A stretch of 64,000 bases of DNA from JANQPX01 sp041398025 (lineage in GTDB: Bacteria > Pseudomonadota > Alphaproteobacteria > Geminicoccales > Geminicoccaceae). The notes under the pieces are model-generated. The model had not been told where the DNA came from. It made no database searches and worked only from the letters and a program-made list of their open reading frames with translations. Of this stretch, positions 8,657-16,640 are shown piece after piece. Position 1 is the stretch's first letter; every line of letters begins with the position of its first letter. The position numbers were made by a program, and so were the translations under genes. The stretch spans positions 280,980 to 344,979 of the forward strand of contig JAWKVM010000005.1 in assembly GCA_041398025.1 (NCBI GenBank), written 5' to 3'.

Positions 8657-9970
8657 ATGATCAACGAGCCGCTGATCTTCGTGGCGACCTCCGACATCGC
8701 CGGCAAGCTTCGAGGCAAAGCTCTGCCGACGCGCTTCGTCGAGGACGGTGCAGCGCCGGAAGTCGGCTGGACGCCCACCAACGTTCAGATCACCTGCTTC
8801 GATGCCATCGCCGAGAGCCCCTTCGGCGCGCTCGGCGATCTCCTGCTGGTCGGTGACATGGCGACCCGCGCCTGTCTCGATTTCGACGATGGCGGTCCGA
8901 TCGAGGACATCGTTCTCGGCGACGTCACCCACCTCGACGGCAAGCCCTGGGCATGCTGCACGCGTTCGATCCTGAAGATGGCGCTGGACCGCCTGAAGGC
9001 CGCTGCCGGCGTTTCGCTCTACGGCGCCTTCGAGCATGAGTTTCACCTGCCGCAGCGCCAGGGCGGCAGGGGCGAGGGCTACGCGTTGTCGGCCTTTCGC
9101 GGCGAACGCCGGCTGCTGGAAACGCTCATGGCCAGCCTCGGCCAGGGCGGGCTGGAGCCGGATACCATCATGAAGGAATACGGTCCGAACCAGTATGAGG
9201 TGACCGTCAGGCCGGTGAGCGGCGTCACCATCGCCGATCAGGCGGCCTTGCTGCGCGAGATCGCCCGCACCGCTGGGGAGCGCCTGGACAAAAAACTGTC
9301 GTTTGCCCCGCTGGTCGAGCCGGGGGGTATCGGCAATGGCGTGCACATCCATCTGAGCTTTCGCGACGGCGACGACCGGCCCGTCACCTATGACGCGTCC
9401 GGCCCGCACCGGATGAGCGCGCTTACGGGCGCGTTCATCGCCGGCGTGCTCCATCATCTTCCCGCGATCATCGCCTTCCTCGCGCCGAGCGTGGTTTCCT
9501 ACAGCCGGCTCGTCCCCCATCGCTGGAGTGCCGCGTTCAACAATCTGGGCGCGCAGGATCGCGAAGCCGCCGTCAGGCTCTGCCCGATCCGCACGACCGG
9601 CGGGCGCGATCCGGCGAAGCAGTTCAATTTCGAGGTCCGGGCCTGCGATGCCGCCGCCAGCCCGCATCTGGCGCTCGCCGCCGTGGTGCTCGCCGGTGTC
9701 GCCGGCATCGAGGCCGGCATGAGCGCACCCGAGGCGACGGCGGAAGACCTGTCGCTCCTCTCCGATGCCGATCTCAGGGCGCGGGGGCTCCGTCGCCTGC
9801 CGAACGCACTCGAAGCAGCCCTGCGGGAAATGGATGCATCGGAGGCGGTTCGATCCTGGTTCCCGGAGGGTCTCGTCGACATCTACCTCGCGCACAAGCG
9901 GGGCGAGATCGCTTTTCTCGAAGGCAAGGACGAGGCGGAACTCTGCGCGGCGTATCAGGCCGCCTATTGA
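8657..9970 (+). CDS. Glutamine-synthetase-like ligase (possible gamma-glutamyl-amine synthetase)
   Basis: A 437-residue protein of the glutamine synthetase catalytic fold (ATP-dependent amidation of a gamma-carboxylate). Visible motifs: EHEFHLPQ (metal-binding strand), YGPNQYEVTV, the NGVHIHLSF segment matching the NGxGxHxH metal and ATP site, and NFEVRACDAAASPHLAL near the active-site end. The divergent sequence and non-housekeeping context suggest a PuuA/gamma-glutamylamide-type enzyme, which is inference. Start: ATG 8657 follows GGGAAGGAAAG; the longer frame to 8603 lacks a ribosome site. It lies opposite the formylglutamate amidohydrolase-like gene and upstream of a Liv-type transporter. 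Confidence 0.85.
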   Translation: MINEPLIFVATSDIAGKLRGKALPTRFVEDGAAPEVGWTPTNVQITCFDAIAESPFGALGDLLLVGDMATRACLDFDDGGPIEDIVLGDVTHLDGKPWACCTRSILKMALDRLKAAAGVSLYGAFEHEFHLPQRQGGRGEGYALSAFRGERRLLETLMASLGQGGLEPDTIMKEYGPNQYEVTVRPVSGVTIADQAALLREIARTAGERLDKKLSFAPLVEPGGIGNGVHIHLSFRDGDDRPVTYDASGPHRMSALTGAFIAGVLHHLPAIIAFLAPSVVSYSRLVPHRWSAAFNNLGAQDREAAVRLCPIRTTGGRDPAKQFNFEVRACDAAASPHLALAAVVLAGVAGIEAGMSAPEATAEDLSLLSDADLRARGLRRLPNALEAALREMDASEAVRSWFPEGLVDIYLAHKRGEIAFLEGKDEAELCAAYQAAY

Positions 9971-10020
9971 ATTCCACCTCATCGCGAAAGATGCCGCAGA
10001 CAATCTCCCAGGCATGGAAA

Positions 10021-10048
10021 TTGCAATCACCAGAAAACGGTGTAGCTT
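10021..10048 (+). promoter_or_regulatory. Possible promoter upstream of the Liv-type binding protein
   Basis: TTGCAA (10021-10026) and TAGCTT (10043-10048) are separated by 16 bases and precede the Shine-Dalgarno AGGGAG (10091-10096) of the gene at 10106. A modest match, judged by eye only. Confidence 0.3.
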
Positions 10049-10105
10049 GATTCCAAGTCGTCGCGATCTGGCTCTGAAGGCGGCGACGCCAGGGAGAACC
10101 AAACG

Positions 10106-11278
10106 ATGAATGCCTCGAGAGTGTCCAAGGCTGCGCTTGCGGCCGCTTTTCTTGTCACCACGGCGGCCCAGGCCGCTGATGACAAAATCATCTTCGGCGG
10201 TGCGCTTTGCCTAACCGGCGTGCAGGCCCCCCTCGACACCCCCGGCTACCGCGGCGCCCAGGTCGCGGTCAAGGCGCTGAACGACGCCGGCGGCCTGCTC
10301 GGCAAGCCGGTCGAATTCATCAACATCGACGGCAAGTCCGATCCGGTGACGGTCGGCAACGCCGCAGTCGAGCTGATCGACGAGGGCGCCGACGCCATCC
10401 TCGCCCCCTGCGATTTCGATTTCGGCGGCCCGGCCAGCCGCGAAGCCCAGAACGCCGGCCTGGTCGGCATCTCCCTTTGCGCCTCCGACCCGCTCTACAG
10501 CTCCTGGTCGCTCGGCGACAAGCAGTTCACGCTCTCCATGTGGAACACCACCATGGGAGCGACCGCCGCGGAATACGCCTTCAACGAGCGCGGCTGGAAG
10601 ACCGCCTACGTGGTCACCGACCAGTTCATCGCCTACACCAAGTCGCTCTCCAAATATTTCGTCGAGCACTTCCAGGCGCTCGGCGGCGAGATCCTGCTGG
10701 AGGACACCTACACCAACGGCGACAACGATTTCTCCGCCCAGCTCGCCCGCCTGCAGGCACTGGACAAGAAGCCCGACGTGATCTTCGTCTCCTCCTACGG
10801 CCAGGACATCGGCGTGATCATTCGTTCTCTGCGCGAGGTCGGCTACGATGCGCCGGTGCTCGGCGGCGATGCCTATGACGACCCGGCGATGATCGAGGCG
10901 CTCGGCCCCACCCTCGGCAACGACGTCTACTTCGTCACCCACACCTGGATGGGCGCGGAAGCCCACCCGGACATGGAAAAGTTCATCAGCCTTTACACCG
11001 AGATGTTCGACGAGGCGCCGGACACCGCCTTCGTCGCCACCGGCTGGGACACGGTGATGATGCTGGCGCAGGCGATCGAGGCCGCCGGCAGCACCGAGGG
11101 CGATGCGGTCGCCAAGGCGCTGGAGGACGGCCAGTTCAAGCTCCTCACCGGTGACCTCGACTACCGCACCGCCGACGAGGGCCACGCCCCGGACAAGGCC
11201 GCCGTGCTGGTCGAGATCAAGGAGGGCAAGACCAACTTCCTCGGCTGGCGCACCCCCACCAACCCACCCGCTCCCTAA
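10106..11278 (+). CDS. Branched-chain amino-acid-type ABC transporter substrate-binding protein
   Basis: Periplasmic receptor of the Peripla_BP_6 (LivJ-like) family, 390 residues. The N-terminal ~24 residues form a signal peptide (KAALAAAFLVTTAAQA, cleavage before ADDKII). Family features: IIFGGALCLTG at the mature N-terminus, GYRGAQVAVKALNDAGGLLG, and TAFVATGWDTVMMLAQAIE near the C-terminus. A strong Shine-Dalgarno (AGGGAG) sits 9 bases before the ATG. Members of this family bind amino acids, amides, urea or aromatic acids, so the true ligand is open; the neighbouring hydrolases favour an amide-containing compound. Confidence 0.9.
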   Translation: MNASRVSKAALAAAFLVTTAAQAADDKIIFGGALCLTGVQAPLDTPGYRGAQVAVKALNDAGGLLGKPVEFINIDGKSDPVTVGNAAVELIDEGADAILAPCDFDFGGPASREAQNAGLVGISLCASDPLYSSWSLGDKQFTLSMWNTTMGATAAEYAFNERGWKTAYVVTDQFIAYTKSLSKYFVEHFQALGGEILLEDTYTNGDNDFSAQLARLQALDKKPDVIFVSSYGQDIGVIIRSLREVGYDAPVLGGDAYDDPAMIEALGPTLGNDVYFVTHTWMGAEAHPDMEKFISLYTEMFDEAPDTAFVATGWDTVMMLAQAIEAAGSTEGDAVAKALEDGQFKLLTGDLDYRTADEGHAPDKAAVLVEIKEGKTNFLGWRTPTNPPAP

Positions 11279-11293
11279 GTGCAGCGTGCACTT
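11277..11293 (+). other. Hairpin overlapping the stop codon of the Liv-type binding-protein gene
   Basis: AAGTGCA (11277-11283) and TGCACTT (11287-11293) are perfectly complementary around a GCG loop. The left arm includes two bases of the TAA stop. It occupies the same place as the hairpins at 1595 and 22459: between a binding-protein gene and the rest of its transporter operon. Confidence 0.45.
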
Positions 11294-11322
11294 CGTTGAC
11301 TTGACGGTGTCTGGCCACGGGC

Positions 11323-12075
11323 GTGGGTGACCTCACGTTGAACGCCGAGGATGTCTCGGTCGAGTTTGCCGGGCTGAAGGCGCTCGACCGGGTCAGCCTC
11401 ACCTTGGCGCAGGGGGAGATTCTCGGCCTCATCGGGCCGAACGGCTCGGGCAAGACCACGCTGGTCAACGCCATAACGGGGCAGGTGCCGCTGGCGGGCG
11501 GGCGGATTGTCATCGGCGATGTCGACCTGACCGGCAGGCCGCCGCGCGAGGTGGCGCTCGCCGGCATCGCCCGGACCTTTCAGATCGGCCGCCATTTCGA
11601 CGGGCTGAGCGTGCTCGAAGGCGTCGCCACCGCGGCCCTTGCCCAAGGCGACGGCATGGGCGTCGGCAGGGCAAAGGCGGCGGCACTCCTCGGCGAGCTC
11701 GGCCTCGCCGACCGCGCGGACGATCTGGCAAGCGCGCTCAGCTACGGCGACAAGCGGCGCCTGGAGCTGGCCCGCGCCCTTGCCGGCGCACCCGCCTTCC
11801 TCCTGCTCGACGAGCCCGCCGCTGGCATGAACGACGCGGAGACCGAGTCCCTGCTCGATCTCCTCGTCAAGCTGCCGGCGGCTCGCCGGGTGGGGCTGTT
11901 GATCATCGATCACGACATGAGCCTGATCATGCGGCTTTGCCAGCGCCTCCAGGTGCTCGCCTCGGGCAAGACCATCGCCTCGGGCGACCGTGAGCAGGTG
12001 CGAAAGAATCCTGCCGTGATCGAAGCCTATCTCGGGTCCGAGGCCGGTCAGGCGACCGAGACCGCCGATGCTTGA
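11323..12075 (+). CDS. Liv-type ABC transporter ATPase (LivG-like)
   Basis: A 250-residue nucleotide-binding protein. Motifs: Walker A GPNGSGKTT (about residue 38), signature-region LSYGDKRRLELARAL in place of LSGGQ (a variation common in LivG), Walker B FLLLDEPAAGM, and switch histidine IIDHDMSL. The start is a GTG at 11323; it gives the normal LivG N-terminus (LNAEDVSVEFAGLKAL). It overlaps the second ATPase gene by 8 bases, supporting one operon with the binding protein 45 bases upstream. Confidence 0.9.
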   Translation: MGDLTLNAEDVSVEFAGLKALDRVSLTLAQGEILGLIGPNGSGKTTLVNAITGQVPLAGGRIVIGDVDLTGRPPREVALAGIARTFQIGRHFDGLSVLEGVATAALAQGDGMGVGRAKAAALLGELGLADRADDLASALSYGDKRRLELARALAGAPAFLLLDEPAAGMNDAETESLLDLLVKLPAARRVGLLIIDHDMSLIMRLCQRLQVLASGKTIASGDREQVRKNPAVIEAYLGSEAGQATETADA

Positions 12076-12781
12076 GGTCCAGGACCTCGACGTCCGCTAC
12101 GGCGCCGTGCAGGCCGTGCGCGGCATCTCGCTCCATGTCGGCGAGGGCGAGCTGGTCACCCTCCTCGGCGCCAATGGTGCCGGCAAATCCTCCACCCTCA
12201 TGACGATCGCCGGCGCGCGACCGGCGGCCGCGGGCCGGATTTGCCTGAGTGGAGAGGACGTGACGGCTGCCAGTCCCGAACGCATGGTGCGCCTGGGCGT
12301 CGCCACGGTGCCGGAGACGCGGGATGTTTTTCCGGACTTGACCGTGTCGGAGAATCTGAGGCTCGGCGCCTTTATCCACCGGCGCGACGCCGCCGGCGTC
12401 GCCGAACGCCTGGACGGACTCCTCGGGCGTTTTCCGATTCTCGCCGAGCGGGCAGGGCAGGCGGCGGGCACGCTGTCCGGCGGCGAGCAACAGATGCTGG
12501 TGATCGCCCGCGCCCTGATGTCCCGCCCCAAGGTCCTGCTGCTGGACGAGCCCTCCCTCGGCCTGGCGCCAGTGATCGTCGATCGCGTATTCGAGATGAT
12601 CCAGGGCCTGAAGGCGGACGGCCTCACCATCCTCCTGGTCGAGCAGAACGCCCGAAAGGGCCTGGCCGTCGCCGATCGCGCCTATGTCATGCGCCTCGGC
12701 CGCATCGAGGCGGAAGGCACCGCCGACGAGATCGCCGCGGCGCCGGAGCTGCGTGCGCTTTATCTCGGGGCGGATGCATGA
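12068..12781 (+). CDS. Liv-type ABC transporter ATPase (LivF-like)
   Basis: A 237-residue ATPase with Walker A GANGAGKSS (about residue 36), signature LSGGEQQML, Walker B LLLDEPSLGLAP and the LivF-typical VEQNARKGL switch segment. It forms the heterodimeric ATPase pair with the preceding gene. Its stop overlaps the permease ATG in an ATGA junction at 12778-12781. Confidence 0.92.
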   Translation: MLEVQDLDVRYGAVQAVRGISLHVGEGELVTLLGANGAGKSSTLMTIAGARPAAAGRICLSGEDVTAASPERMVRLGVATVPETRDVFPDLTVSENLRLGAFIHRRDAAGVAERLDGLLGRFPILAERAGQAAGTLSGGEQQMLVIARALMSRPKVLLLDEPSLGLAPVIVDRVFEMIQGLKADGLTILLVEQNARKGLAVADRAYVMRLGRIEAEGTADEIAAAPELRALYLGADA

Positions 12782-13665
12782 ACGGCGTGCAGTTCCTGAT
12801 CGATGTTTTGTCCCTCGGCAGCGCCTACGCTTTGATGGCCCTCGGCCTGGTGATCGTCTACGGCATCCTCCGCCTGGTGAATTTTGCGTATGGCGAGCTG
12901 ATCATGGTCGGCGGCTACACCATGTTCCTGGTGGGCGGCTCCGGTCTGCCCTGGCTCGCCATGGCCCTTTGCGCCATTGTCATGGCCGTGGTCTTCGGCA
13001 TCCTCACCGACTACGTCGCGTTCCGCCCGGTGCGCGAAAAATCCGTGACCGCCGTGCTCATCACCTCCTTTGCCTTCTCCACCCTCCTGCAGAACGCCGC
13101 CCTTCTGTTCATCTCGCCGCGCCCGCGCACCGTGCCGCTGCCGGCGATCTTCTCGCAGACCGTCGAGATCGCCGGCGTGATCACGCCCATGCGCAATCTG
13201 ATCACCATCGCCGTCGCCGTCGTTTTTCTCGGACTTTTCACCTGGCTGATGCGCGCCACCGTGCTCGGCATCGCCATGCGCGCGGCCGCCACCCACTTCA
13301 CCATGGCGCGCATGCTCGGTGTGCCGGCGAACCTGATCATCTCGACGGCGTTTGCCATTTCCGGCCTGATCGCCGGCATCGTCTCGCTGCTCTGGATCGG
13401 CCGCATCGGCACCGTGGTCCCGGCGATTGGCCTGGAGCCTCTCCTGATCGCCTTCATCGCCACCGTGATCGGCGGCATGAGGAGCCTGCCGGGCGCGGTC
13501 CTCGGCGGCTTTCTCCTGGCGCTGATCGACACCAGCCTCAATTACAGCCTCCCCCAGGACCTCCTGAAATTCCGCGACGCTTTCACCTTCTCCCTGGTGA
13601 TTTTGATACTTCTCTGGCGCCCCGAAGGCCTGGTCAAAGGCCCGGCTTCCGGTCAAAGAACATAG
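12778..13665 (+). CDS. Liv-type ABC transporter permease (LivH-like)
   Basis: A 295-residue inner-membrane protein of the BPD_transp_2 family, with about eight hydrophobic segments. It opens with MNGVQFLIDVLSLGSAYALM and has the conserved GLVIVYGILRLVNFAYGEL stretch that marks LivH. The start is fixed by the ATGA overlap with the LivF-like gene; frames running further upstream are read-throughs of that gene in another phase. A 57-base gap with regulatory-looking palindromes separates it from the LivM-like gene. Confidence 0.9.
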   Translation: MNGVQFLIDVLSLGSAYALMALGLVIVYGILRLVNFAYGELIMVGGYTMFLVGGSGLPWLAMALCAIVMAVVFGILTDYVAFRPVREKSVTAVLITSFAFSTLLQNAALLFISPRPRTVPLPAIFSQTVEIAGVITPMRNLITIAVAVVFLGLFTWLMRATVLGIAMRAAATHFTMARMLGVPANLIISTAFAISGLIAGIVSLLWIGRIGTVVPAIGLEPLLIAFIATVIGGMRSLPGAVLGGFLLALIDTSLNYSLPQDLLKFRDAFTFSLVILILLWRPEGLVKGPASGQRT

Positions 13666-13677
13666 TGGTATGACCAC
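13665..13677. promoter_or_regulatory. Palindrome resembling a FadR-type GntR operator
   Basis: GTGGT-ATG-ACCAC is a perfect inverted repeat and contains TGGTATGACCA, which fits the TGGTNNNACCA half-site pattern of FadR-subfamily GntR regulators. It touches the livH-like stop and precedes the livM-like gene. No GntR gene is in the window, so the assignment rests on pattern alone. Confidence 0.35.
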
Positions 13678-13722
13678 CTCATTCACTTTGCTCGGCGCTT
13701 GGCCATGGGTCGGAGAATTCCC

Positions 13723-14793
13723 ATGACGGACTCCGCGCCCAGCAAATCCTCCGACGCGGTCGTCCCGAAAAGCATGACGCGTCATGCCGCGACATTGCTG
13801 ATCCTCGGCGGCCTGATCGTCGCGCTAGCACTCGGTGCCGAGCTCCTCGGCGCCCGTCTGTTCGACCGCATCGCCATCAATCTCTGCATCGCGCTCGTTC
13901 TGGTGCTCGGCCTGCAGGTGTTCATGGGCAATTCCGGCATTCTGTCCTTTGCCCATATCGGCTTCATGGGCATCGGCGCCTACGCCTCCGCCGTCCTCAC
14001 CATCCCCGCCCAGATGAAGGGCATGGCGTTGCCGGACCTCTATCCGATCCTGGAGAGCGTCCAGCTCTCGCCCTACCTCGCGATGCTGATCGGCGGCTTG
14101 ATCGCGGCCCTGGTCGCCGCCGTGGCAGCCTATCCGCTGATGCGCCTGTCCGACGCCGCCGCGGTCATCACCTCCTTCGCCCTCCTGGTGGTGCTGCACA
14201 CCGTCATGACCAACTGGAGCGCCGTCACCAACGGTCCGCGCACGCTGTTCGGCCTGCCGAATGCGACCACCCTGCCGCTCGCCGCCGGCGTCGCCATCGC
14301 CGCTCTGATCGTCGCTCTCTGGTTCAAGGAAAGCCGCATCGGCCTTCTCCTGCGCGCCAGCCGGGACGACGAGATCGCCGCCGCCGCCATCGGCGTGCAC
14401 ATCCCCCGGCTGCGCTGGCTCGCCTTCATCCTCTCCGCCTTCCTCGCCGGTATCGGCGGCGCCCTCTGGGGCCACTTCATCACCTCGTTCTCGCCCAAGG
14501 CGTTCTATCTGAAAGAAACCTTCGTGGTGCTCGCCATGCTGGTGATCGGCGGCCCCAACACCGTGACCGGCGCCGTGCTCGGCGCCTTCCTGGTGACCGC
14601 GGCCTATGAAGGCCTGCGCGCCCTCGAAGGCGCCATCAACCGCGCCGGCATCGCCAACGAGCCGGTGGTCGGCCTGACCGAGCTGGTGCTCGCCGTCGCC
14701 ATGATCCTCATCCTGATCCTCCGCCCGGGCGGCCTGTTCCCGACCCGCGAGATCGGGTTTTTCTTCACCCGAAGATCGAGAGACACGCCATGA
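13723..14793 (+). CDS. Liv-type ABC transporter permease (LivM-like)
   Basis: A 356-residue inner-membrane permease. The first ~25 residues are polar, then hydrophobic segments start at ATLLILGGLIVALALGAEL. The LivM hallmark VFMGNSGILSFAHIGFMGIG follows, and the C-terminus is the usual LRPGGLFPTREIG. ATG 13723 is preceded by GGAG; this start codon and the upstream CATGGG (13704-13709) can pair (CATGGG/CCCATG) with the ribosome site in the loop. An upstream GTG at 13699 has no ribosome site. It overlaps the hydrolase gene by ATGA. Confidence 0.9.
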   Translation: MTDSAPSKSSDAVVPKSMTRHAATLLILGGLIVALALGAELLGARLFDRIAINLCIALVLVLGLQVFMGNSGILSFAHIGFMGIGAYASAVLTIPAQMKGMALPDLYPILESVQLSPYLAMLIGGLIAALVAAVAAYPLMRLSDAAAVITSFALLVVLHTVMTNWSAVTNGPRTLFGLPNATTLPLAAGVAIAALIVALWFKESRIGLLLRASRDDEIAAAAIGVHIPRLRWLAFILSAFLAGIGGALWGHFITSFSPKAFYLKETFVVLAMLVIGGPNTVTGAVLGAFLVTAAYEGLRALEGAINRAGIANEPVVGLTELVLAVAMILILILRPGGLFPTREIGFFFTRRSRDTP

Positions 14794-15461
14794 GCTGGAA
14801 GACCGCCTACCGCTCCTTCTACTACGAGCACGCCGAGGAGCCGGAGGATATCAAGCTCGACCCCGCGACCACGGCGCTCCTGGTGATCGACATCCAGAAC
14901 CTCAATATGGCGGATAAGGAGACACCCGGAGAAACCGCGCGCTGGCAGCCGTTCTATGAGCGCATGCGCGAGACGGTCATCCCGAACATCCGAGCCATGA
15001 TCGACGACTGCCGAGCGAAAGGCGTCGAGATCGTCTATGCGCGCATTGCCTGCCACAAGCAGGACGGCCGCGACCGCTCGCTCAGCCAGAAGATGCCGGG
15101 CTTCAACAACCTGCTCGTGCCCAAGGACACGGAAGAGGGCCAGATCGTCCCCGAGCTCACCCCCGACGACGACGACATCGTGGTCATCAAGACCACGGAC
15201 AGCGCGCTCACCGGCACCAATCTGCGCCTGATACTGACCAATATGGGCATCAAGGATGTGATCACGACCGGCATCTATACCGACCAGTGCGTCTCCTCAA
15301 CCGTGCGCTCGCTCGCCGATGAGAGCTTCGGCGTGGTCGTGGTCGAGGACGCCACCTGCGCCGCCACCATGGAGCTGCATGAGGCCGAGCTGTGCATCAT
15401 CAACATGATCTACTGCCACGTGGCCTCGAAGGCGGAGGTGCTGAGCTTCTTCGATCCGTGA
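14790..15461 (+). CDS. Isochorismatase-like cysteine hydrolase
   Basis: An intact 223-residue cysteine hydrolase with the triad Asp (LVIDIQNLNM, about residue 32), Lys (VVIKTTDSAL) and Cys (IYTDQCVSSTVR). The family includes nicotinamidase, N-carbamoylsarcosine amidase, peroxyureidoacrylate amidase and biuret amidohydrolase; sequence alone does not choose among them. The ATG overlaps the LivM-like stop (ATGA), so this enzyme is the last cistron of the Liv-type operon and probably hydrolyses the imported compound. It is a distant paralogue of the broken hydrolase at 7083-7725. Confidence 0.9.
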   Translation: MSWKTAYRSFYYEHAEEPEDIKLDPATTALLVIDIQNLNMADKETPGETARWQPFYERMRETVIPNIRAMIDDCRAKGVEIVYARIACHKQDGRDRSLSQKMPGFNNLLVPKDTEEGQIVPELTPDDDDIVVIKTTDSALTGTNLRLILTNMGIKDVITTGIYTDQCVSSTVRSLADESFGVVVVEDATCAATMELHEAELCIINMIYCHVASKAEVLSFFDP

Positions 15462-15478
15462 CGAGATCGCGGATCGGC

Positions 15479-16618
15479 CTACCTGGCCTCCAGCCAGCCG
15501 GGTTCGAGACGCACATGCTTGATCGTGCGTCGATGGTAGGTGTAGGCGAGATCGAGCGTGCCACCGTCACGCTTGACAAGGGACGGATAGGACAGCTCGT
15601 GATTGCGCCCATCCAGGCTGTTGTTGGTCAGGCATGTGCCGGGTCCGTCGTCGATCACGATCCGCCGCGGAAATGTCGGCCGCCGTCTGCGGAGACGCAG
15701 ATCGCCATGGGTGCGCGCGCACGCCCCAGATCGGATCGCACCCGCCGGTGGCATTCGGGCGCGGGTCGTGCCCAGCTCGTCATAAAGCGATGCGCCGAGC
15801 CGGATGCATGGCGGCGTTGACCGGATTGCAGGCGACGGCGATCCGTCCGTCGCGAAGCCTGATGGCCGAGAGCGACGAGTTGTTGCTGGGAAGGTCGGTG
15901 GGGACGGGGGCGGACCAGCTTTCGCCGCCGTCCTCGCTTTGACTTCGATGGATGAGGTCCGCCTGGCGGCGGCGAAGAAGGCGGCGAAGCGGTCGTCGCC
16001 CAATGGCACCAGCGTCATGTGCACGCAGCCGATCGATGCCGGGACATCCACCTGTCGCCAGGACGCACCGCCATCCCTGCTGATACCGAGCGCCGCCGTG
16101 TCATGGCTGCCGGTCCACCGCCGCCCAGGCCTGGTGACACAGCGAAACAGGGGCAGCAGCCAGGCGCCGTCTCTTCGCTCATGGATCGGCCCGCGAATGA
16201 ACGTGCCCGTGGGCAAGGGCAGGGTGGTCGGTGCCGATCCGGCCTCGCTCATGCGAATGACGCACGCATCCTGATCGCCGCCCGGCTGCGCGGTGTGGAA
16301 GAGGAGGGTTCGTTCCTGCGTGACAAACTGGACGGGATTCTGCTCGGACAACACCGCATCGTCGGTCAGCCGCTCGGCTTCGCTCCAGCCGTGGGCGCCA
16401 AGCGTCGCACGAAAGATGGAAATATCGGATTTGCCTTCGAGCGACCCACCGAACCAGAGGCAGTCGAGCGCGCCGGAACGCCACGATAGAAAGGCCGCAT
16501 GGTTCTGGACGCAGGGCGACGGCAGGAACGCTTCCAGCCTGCCATCGTCGGCCTGTCGCAAGCGGCCATCCATGCCGGCTGCGATCTCGCGGGGTGAGGC
16601 TGGCGACCCATCACTCAT
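15479..16618 (-). pseudogene. Sialidase-like (BNR-repeat) protein, broken by several frameshifts
   Basis: Beta-propeller protein of the exo-alpha-sialidase/BNR type, about 380 residues if repaired. The N-terminal half (LPSPCVQNHAAFLSW, QNPVQF, GISRDGGASW) and the C-terminus (PRRIVIDDGPGTCL, NHELSYPSLV) share one frame. Between about 15970 and 15670 the family-like sequence moves through other frames: HRSQSEDGGESWSAPVPTDL with SLSAIRLRDGRIAVACNPVN, then APMAICVSADGGRHF. At least three indels are needed. The two Asp-box motifs are RDGGASW and EDGGESW. The start used (16618) avoids the M81 gene that ends at 16641. It is unclear whether it acts on sialic acids or is a general glycoside or ester hydrolase. 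Confidence 0.7.
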
Positions 16619-16640
16619 TCGATCGATCCCCACGCCGGCT

